This document shows positions 7,098 to 10,845 of a DNA stretch of 10,845 nucleotides, one piece after another; the stretch's first letter is position 1; the number at the start of each line of letters is the position of its first letter. This stretch comes from a bacterium (lineage in GTDB: Bacteria; JAUVQV01; DATDCY01). Location of the stretch: contig DATDCY010000225.1 of NCBI GenBank assembly GCA_036524115.1, positions 1 through 10,845 of the forward strand, given 5' to 3'. The notes under the pieces were generated by a model. It made no database searches. It saw nothing but the letters and a program-made list of their open reading frames with translations, and was not told the origin of the DNA. The position numbers and the translations under genes are program-made.

Positions 7098-8918
7098 ATG
7101 ACACCGCCTGCGCTTCGACCAGGAGGCCGGTCTCTCACCGTGCTTCGCGCCGCGGCGCTCGTGGCGGCCGTCGTCATCGCCTATTCCCCCGCTTTCACGG
7201 CCGGCTTCATCTGGGACGACGACGACTACATCACCGACAACCGGACCTTGACGGAGCCGGGCGGCCTGACCGAGATCTGGCTCAGCCCCGGCGCCACGCC
7301 CCAGTACTATCCTCTCGTGTTCACCTCGTTCCTCGTCGAGCAACGCCTCTTCGGACGGACTCCCGCGGGACATCATGCGGTCAACGTCCTGCTCCACGCC
7401 GGGTCGGCACTCCTGCTCTGGCGGCTGCTGACAACCGTCGCCGTGCCTGGCGCCTGGCTCGCGGCTGCGCTCTTCGCCCTCCACCCGGTGCAGGTGGAAT
7501 CGGTGGCGTGGATCGCCGAGCGCAAGAACGTCCTGTCCGGACTGTTCTTCCTTGCAGGCGCGCTGACCTTCCTGCAGTGGGCCGGCCTGCGCGCCGGGGA
7601 TGGCGACCGGTCGGGCTCGACGCGGGGTGCGCCTGGACGTCTGGCGACGGCGGCAGTTCTTTTCGCCGCGGCCCTCTTCTCCAAGACCGTCACGGCGACG
7701 CTCCCCGTCTCGCTCGGAGCGGTCCTCTGGTGGAAGCGGGGGCGACTGAGCCGCAGGGAACTGCTCGCTCTGGCGGCGTTCGCCGCGGCGGGTGCAGGCA
7801 TGGGGATGGTCACGCTGCGGCTCGAACGGACGGTCGTCGGGGCCGTGGGGCCGGCGTGGGACCTGACTTTCGTCGAACGCCTCCTGGTGGCAGGAAGGGC
7901 CTTCTGGTTCTACCTCGGCAAACTGGCCTGGCCGTCCGAACTCGCGTTCATCTATCCCCGCTGGGACCCGCAGGCGGCGAGTTGGGGCTGGGGGCTCTGG
8001 CCCGCCGCTGCGGCGGCTTTCGTCCTCGGCCTCTGGGCCCTTCGCCGGCGGATCGGGCGGGGGCCGCTCGTCGCCTGCCTCCACTTCGCGGGGAGCCTCG
8101 GGCCGGCCTTCGGCTTCGTCAACGTCTTCCCCATGCAATTCTCCTTCGTCGCCGACCATTTTCAATACCTGGCGACGATCGGCCCTCTCACCCTCGCGGC
8201 CAGCCTGATCTGGCGCCTGGTCGCGCCGGCAGGGACGCCGGGGCGCCGCCCATGGCTCCTGGCCGCGGCGTTTGCCCTGCCCGTCGCCATGGGCCTCCTC
8301 ACGCACCAGCAGAGCCGCTTCTACCAGGATAGTGCCACGCTCTGGGGGCACACCGTCACATTGAACCCGGGCTCGTGGATGGTGCACAGCAACCTCTCTC
8401 GCGCCCTCGCTGCCCGCGATGACCGGGCGGGGGCCGAAAGCGAGTTGCGCGAAGCCCTGCGGCTCGAGCCTTCAGTCCCCAGCGCCTGGTTTCGGCTCGG
8501 CGAACTTGCCGCGGCGGGTGGGCGGCTCGGGGAGGCGGTCGAGCTCTTCCAACGCGCGCTCGATCTCGTTCCCATGTACGCCGACGCCCACGACGGACTC
8601 GGAGATTCGCTGACCCGCCTCGGCCGCGACGCCGACGCGGAGGAGCACCTCCTGGCGGCTGGGTGGCTGAAACCGCGAGATCCCAAGCCACGTCTGCACC
8701 TCGGATACCTGTATCTGTCGCAGGGACGGGTCAGTGAGGCCACGAAGGCCTTGACCGACGCGGTCGAATTGGAGCCGGGCAGCCCCGAGGCGCGACTGGG
8801 TCTCGGCCGTTCTCTGGCAGCTCAGGGCTTGAGACGCGAGGCATTGGAGCAATTCCGCCACGCACTGTCGCTGAGGCCCGGGTGGGCAGAGGCGGAAGCG
8901 GCGTTAGCCGGCGGGTGA
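7098..8918 (+). CDS. TMTC-like polytopic membrane protein: GT-C-type glycosyltransferase fold with C-terminal TPRs
   Basis: It is probably a polyprenyl-phosphate-sugar-dependent glycosyltransferase of the GT-C class; the substrate is unknown. The 606 residues begin with a membrane helix (about 13-35), followed by WDDDDYI at 39-45. Acidic residues in this first external loop are the usual catalytic or metal-site position in GT-C enzymes. FALHPVQVESVAWIAERKNV (H129 onward) is characteristic of bacterial and animal TMTC-type proteins. Several more hydrophobic helices extend to about residue 405. From N423 to the end there are about five tetratricopeptide repeats, recognisable by patterns such as ALRLEPSVPSAWFRLGELA, so this part probably binds protein partners. 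The start is supported by AAGGAAG just upstream of the ATG. It follows ftsK after 54 bases. Its codon use is a little less G+C-extreme than ftsK. A linkage with uppP through polyprenyl-phosphate chemistry is inference. Confidence 0.83.
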   Translation: MTPPALRPGGRSLTVLRAAALVAAVVIAYSPAFTAGFIWDDDDYITDNRTLTEPGGLTEIWLSPGATPQYYPLVFTSFLVEQRLFGRTPAGHHAVNVLLHAGSALLLWRLLTTVAVPGAWLAAALFALHPVQVESVAWIAERKNVLSGLFFLAGALTFLQWAGLRAGDGDRSGSTRGAPGRLATAAVLFAAALFSKTVTATLPVSLGAVLWWKRGRLSRRELLALAAFAAAGAGMGMVTLRLERTVVGAVGPAWDLTFVERLLVAGRAFWFYLGKLAWPSELAFIYPRWDPQAASWGWGLWPAAAAAFVLGLWALRRRIGRGPLVACLHFAGSLGPAFGFVNVFPMQFSFVADHFQYLATIGPLTLAASLIWRLVAPAGTPGRRPWLLAAAFALPVAMGLLTHQQSRFYQDSATLWGHTVTLNPGSWMVHSNLSRALAARDDRAGAESELREALRLEPSVPSAWFRLGELAAAGGRLGEAVELFQRALDLVPMYADAHDGLGDSLTRLGRDADAEEHLLAAGWLKPRDPKPRLHLGYLYLSQGRVSEATKALTDAVELEPGSPEARLGLGRSLAAQGLRREALEQFRHALSLRPGWAEAEAALAGG

Positions 8919-8950
8919 CCTGAAGCGTCCGCGCCGGGGCCGACGACGAT

Positions 8951-8970
8951 CAGACCGGGCGTGCGGTCTG
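8951..8970. terminator. Hairpin between convergent TMTC-like and cytochrome genes (weak terminator candidate)
   Basis: CAGACCG (8951-8957) and CGGTCTG (8964-8970) form a 7-bp stem with a 6-base loop. It lies in the 65-base gap between two facing stop codons, where a bidirectional terminator is expected. No T-run follows on either strand, so intrinsic termination would be inefficient. Confidence 0.35.
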
Positions 8971-8983
8971 CCCGCGCCCGATA

Positions 8984-9583
8984 TCAGCGCCGGTACGCCT
9001 TCGGGGCGTGGCAGCCGGTGCGGCACCAGCCGCCGCCCTGTTCCGCGCGGAACTCCTGGGGGATGAGCACGGTGCCGCGCCCGGGGATCCGCAGGCGCAG
9101 CAAGAGGGGCTGCGCGGCGGCGTGCGGCGCGTGACACGGGAGGCAGCGCGGGCCGCGCGCCGCCTGGACATGGTGCGCGTGGAGGTTGCGCTTCCCGTCC
9201 ATGAAGCCCGTCGCGCCCGCCGGCGCGTCCTTCGCGGCGAGGGCCTCGCCGTGGCACCCGGTGCACAGGGCCACGTCCCAGGGTTGCGCGCCCGCCGGGC
9301 TCTCGTCGCCCGCCGGCGCCCCCTTCACGAAGTGCGACCCGCCGCCCGACAGACCCAGGTCGTGGCAGGACGCGCAGTCCCCGTCGGCGACCGGCTGGTG
9401 GGTCGAGGCCGCGCGCGCACCCCGTGCCGGCTCGAGCAGCCGTGCATGGCAGCGTGCCGTCACGCACCCCTCGCCCGCGGAGAGCGCCGGGTGCGCCGCG
9501 CTGAACGCCCGCGAGGCGCCAAGAGAGACCCCGGCCGCCACTAGCGCAGCGAACAGGCGGGCCCGACTACGGGTGCGCCACAT
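8984..9583 (-). CDS. Exported pentaheme c-type cytochrome (cytochrome c3-like, doubled CXXCH type)
   Basis: This is a predicted periplasmic electron carrier with covalently bound hemes. From ATG 9583 the product has 199 residues with a Sec-type signal (MWRTRSRAR, then a hydrophobic stretch, cleavage near residues 28-30). Five heme-binding motifs are visible: CVTARCH at 40-46 (C-x4-C-H), CASCH at 70-74, CTGCH at 107-111, CLPCH at 147-151 and CRTGCH at 187-192 (C-x3-C-H). Extra histidines that could be distal ligands are H62, H84, H135, H137, H138 and H154. The layout with GDCASCH, CLPCHAPH and a terminal GGGWCRTGCH...Y resembles small deltaproteobacterial multiheme proteins linked to anaerobic respiration. 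The open frame extends upstream to 9682, but only the ATG at 9583 puts a signal peptide at the start; its ribosome binding site is weak. The redox partner is unknown. Confidence 0.87.
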   Translation of the reverse strand: MWRTRSRARLFAALVAAGVSLGASRAFSAAHPALSAGEGCVTARCHARLLEPARGARAASTHQPVADGDCASCHDLGLSGGGSHFVKGAPAGDESPAGAQPWDVALCTGCHGEALAAKDAPAGATGFMDGKRNLHAHHVQAARGPRCLPCHAPHAAAQPLLLRLRIPGRGTVLIPQEFRAEQGGGWCRTGCHAPKAYRR

Positions 9584-9663
9584 GCAGTGTCCGCGCCGCT
9601 TCCCGCAACTTGCGCTCGAGTGCGAGGACACCCGGCCGCCGCACGGACCGACCTGACGCGCTG

Positions 9664-10344
9664 CTAAAAGTTGACAATCCAAGAAAGACCAAGCAACTGA
9701 AATATCAAGTTCGCCGCCGGCATGATGAGTGCCTGAAGGACCGGGGAGATTGCCAACCCCATTATGATGAGCATGCCAAAGGGCGCTATCCGCTGAAGAG
9801 CCACGGACTGGCTGTGAGGAAGGACTCCGATGAGAAAGTGCCCACCGTCTAGAGGCGGTATCGGCAACATATTGAAGAGCGCGAGGTAGACATTAACCTT
9901 CACCAGGACAATGAGAAGAAGGACGATTGGCAACGCAATGCGCACGCTGCCGTGGGAGTCACCCTGACTTCCCAACCCAGCGCCCACAGCGCCCCAGATA
10001 TGGATGACCGCGGCGGCGATCGCCGCAAGCAGGAGGTTACTGCCTGGGCCGGAGATGGAAACCCAAGCAAAGCCCTTGCGTGGATTGCGGAAGTTACGAT
10101 GGTTTACCGGCACTGGCTTGGCCCAGGCAAGGAGAACACCACTGCCACTCCACAACAACAGTGCTGGGAACAATATGCTTCCAAAGATGTCGATGTGCGG
10201 AACAGGATTGAGCGTAATCCTTCCTGCTAACTTTGCAGTAGGATCGCCGTTGCGCCATGCTACCCATCCGTGCGCGGCCTCATGCAAGCACACGGAGAAC
10301 AGCAGCGCGACAAGAAAGATAACGAGTTGCTGCTTGTCGCCCAC
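9664..10344 (-). CDS. Site-2-protease-type intramembrane zinc metalloprotease (peptidase M50, YwhC-like)
   Basis: This is a polytopic membrane peptidase expected to cut transmembrane substrates; the substrate is unknown. In 226 residues it has HEAAH at 21-25 (zinc histidines H21 and H25, catalytic E22) and NMLPIPPLDGG at 158-168, where D166 is the third zinc ligand. ITLNPVPHIDIFGSILFP at 43-60 is typical of the compact M50 group that lacks a PDZ domain. The start is GTG. An in-frame TAA at 10366-10368 rules out an earlier start, and it is preceded directly by an ATG, giving a start-stop pair ATGTAA. AAGGAG (10362-10367) lies 17 bases before the GTG, farther than ideal. Base composition differs from the other genes: sample stretches 9721-9780 and 10141-10200 contain 31 and 30 G+C in 60. 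This suggests recent acquisition or a different history. Confidence 0.95.
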   Translation of the reverse strand: MGDKQQLVIFLVALLFSVCLHEAAHGWVAWRNGDPTAKLAGRITLNPVPHIDIFGSILFPALLLWSGSGVLLAWAKPVPVNHRNFRNPRKGFAWVSISGPGSNLLLAAIAAAVIHIWGAVGAGLGSQGDSHGSVRIALPIVLLLIVLVKVNVYLALFNMLPIPPLDGGHFLIGVLPHSQSVALQRIAPFGMLIIMGLAISPVLQALIMPAANLIFQLLGLSWIVNF

Positions 10345-10408
10345 GAGAAAGCCCGACCTTTCTCCTTACATGCGGGCGCGATGGTAGCAGAACACTGGTC
10401 TTCCTCCT

Positions 10409-10426
10409 ACTCAAGAGTCACTCAAG
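10409..10426. repeat. Direct repeat ACTCAAG, 11-bp period, upstream of the M50 protease gene
   Basis: ACTCAAG occurs at 10409-10415 and 10420-10426 with AGTC between. It lies about 65 bases before the M50 start, where a regulator could bind on one face of the helix. No clear -35/-10 pair is seen in the 138-base gap (10345-10482). Confidence 0.3.
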
Positions 10427-10443
10427 CGAGGCAACAAACAAGT

Positions 10444-10483
10444 GGCGCCGGGCCAAGAACAGCCTTGCAGCCTGCTCGGCGCC
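10444..10483 (-). terminator. Imperfect intrinsic terminator at the end of the DUF1844 gene
   Basis: On the minus strand GGCGCCG (10483 down to 10477), starting within the stop codon, pairs with CGGCGCC (10450 down to 10444). It is extended by two pairs after one mismatch, and a smaller stem could form in the long loop. The downstream strand reads ACTTGTTTGTTG, moderately T-rich. Likely to terminate or at least pause transcription before the M50 gene. Confidence 0.45.
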
Positions 10484-10845
10484 TAGTGCTTGATGTAGCC
10501 GCTGGCGCGGACGAAGGCCACCTTGAGGTTGGCGATCGCGTCCTTGAGCAGCTTCGCCTCCTCCTCGGTGAGATTCCCCTTCGTCTTCTCTTCGATCACG
10601 CCGAGGATGTCGATGTGCCAGCTCGCCACCGGGAAGTTCGCGAGCGACTGCCCCGTCTGCGGGTCGTCGAAGAGCCCCATGAAGGCCAGCCCCTCCTGGT
10701 AGAGCTTGCCGATGAGCTGAAGAAAGTCCGCCGGGCCGGGCAGCCCCGCGCCGGGCTCGCCGAACTCGGGTCCATGCTCGTGCGCCGCGGCCGCCGGGGC
10801 CGCTTCCACCGCGGGCGGCTTGGGCCGCGGCGCCGCCGGCTTCGC
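10483..10845 (-). CDS. DUF1844 domain protein (N-terminus outside window)
   Basis: The function is unknown. The frame stays open to the right edge, so the start lies beyond the window; a GTG at 10809 is in frame but sits inside an alanine/proline-rich stretch (KPAAPRPKPPAVEAAPAAAA) that looks like an interior linker. The conserved C-terminal part has FLQLIGKLYQEGLAFMGLF, then WHIDILGVIEEKTKGNLTEE and a closing helix with LKVAFVR, the arrangement typical of DUF1844 (a short all-helical domain common in deltaproteobacteria and acidobacteria). No signal or membrane segment is visible. A terminator-like hairpin begins at its stop codon, so the M50 gene 138 bases away is probably transcribed separately. 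Confidence 0.85.
   Translation of the reverse strand, partial: AKPAAPRPKPPAVEAAPAAAAHEHGPEFGEPGAGLPGPADFLQLIGKLYQEGLAFMGLFDDPQTGQSLANFPVASWHIDILGVIEEKTKGNLTEEEAKLLKDAIANLKVAFVRASGYIKH

Noticed and set aside
3876-8387. A 1503-codon open frame on the minus strand across uppP, ftsK and most of the TMTC-like gene
   Set aside because: It is codon-aligned with the three plus-strand genes, which all share one reading phase. Stops on the opposite strand would need TTA, CTA or TCA codons, which are avoided at this G+C content. The product is low-complexity (Arg/Gly/Ala/Glu-rich) with no domain.
9584-9682. Extension of the cytochrome frame upstream to 9682
   Set aside because: The added residues precede the signal peptide and look non-coding; the ATG at 9583 gives a normal exported-protein N-terminus.
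9610-10387. Plus-strand open frames opposite the M50 protease gene (9610-9852, 9952-10230, 10004-10387)
   Set aside because: They lie antisense to a gene with intact HEAAH and LDG motifs and show no motif or start signal of their own.

Overview
The window is a G+C-rich bacterial chromosome segment (around 70 percent; 44 of 60 bases in one sample line of the ftsK gene). It holds nine protein genes and no RNA gene, insertion sequence or CRISPR array. Three things suggest a deltaproteobacterium-like organism (Desulfobacterota or Myxococcota relatives, possibly Acidobacteria- or NC10-like): an elongation factor G of the mitochondrial-like spd type, a small multiheme c-type cytochrome, and a DUF1844 protein. 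This placement is inference from gene content only.

Layout. Positions 1-2628 (+) carry the 3' part of an EF-G gene. It abuts an unusual two-domain protein that joins a RecA/KaiC-like P-loop ATPase to a SLOG-type Rossmann nucleotide-binding domain. A strong intrinsic terminator follows at 2641-2675. Positions 2837-3805 (+) encode a cysteine-rich lipoprotein of unknown function with its own candidate promoter and 5' hairpin. Positions 3879-8918 (+) look like one transcription unit: uppP (undecaprenyl-diphosphate phosphatase), ftsK (DNA translocase) and a TMTC-like polytopic GT-C/TPR protein. The unit starts from an extended -10 box so close to the uppP ATG that the mRNA would be leaderless or nearly so.

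The right end is on the minus strand. A pentaheme cytochrome with two non-canonical heme motifs (8984-9583) converges on the TMTC-like gene. Upstream of it lie an M50 site-2-type membrane metalloprotease of clearly lower G+C (9664-10344) and a DUF1844 gene cut by the window edge (10483-10845), with a terminator-like hairpin at its end.

How the genes may work together. uppP and the TMTC-like gene both fit polyprenyl-phosphate-linked envelope chemistry, and ftsK fits division and chromosome segregation, so that operon looks like an envelope/division module. The EF-G/ATPase-SLOG pair is the least explained part. Its abutting arrangement suggests co-expression of a translation factor with a putative nucleotide-sensing ATPase of unknown role. 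No gene lies in the short intergenic regions, and none exceeds 300 bases.
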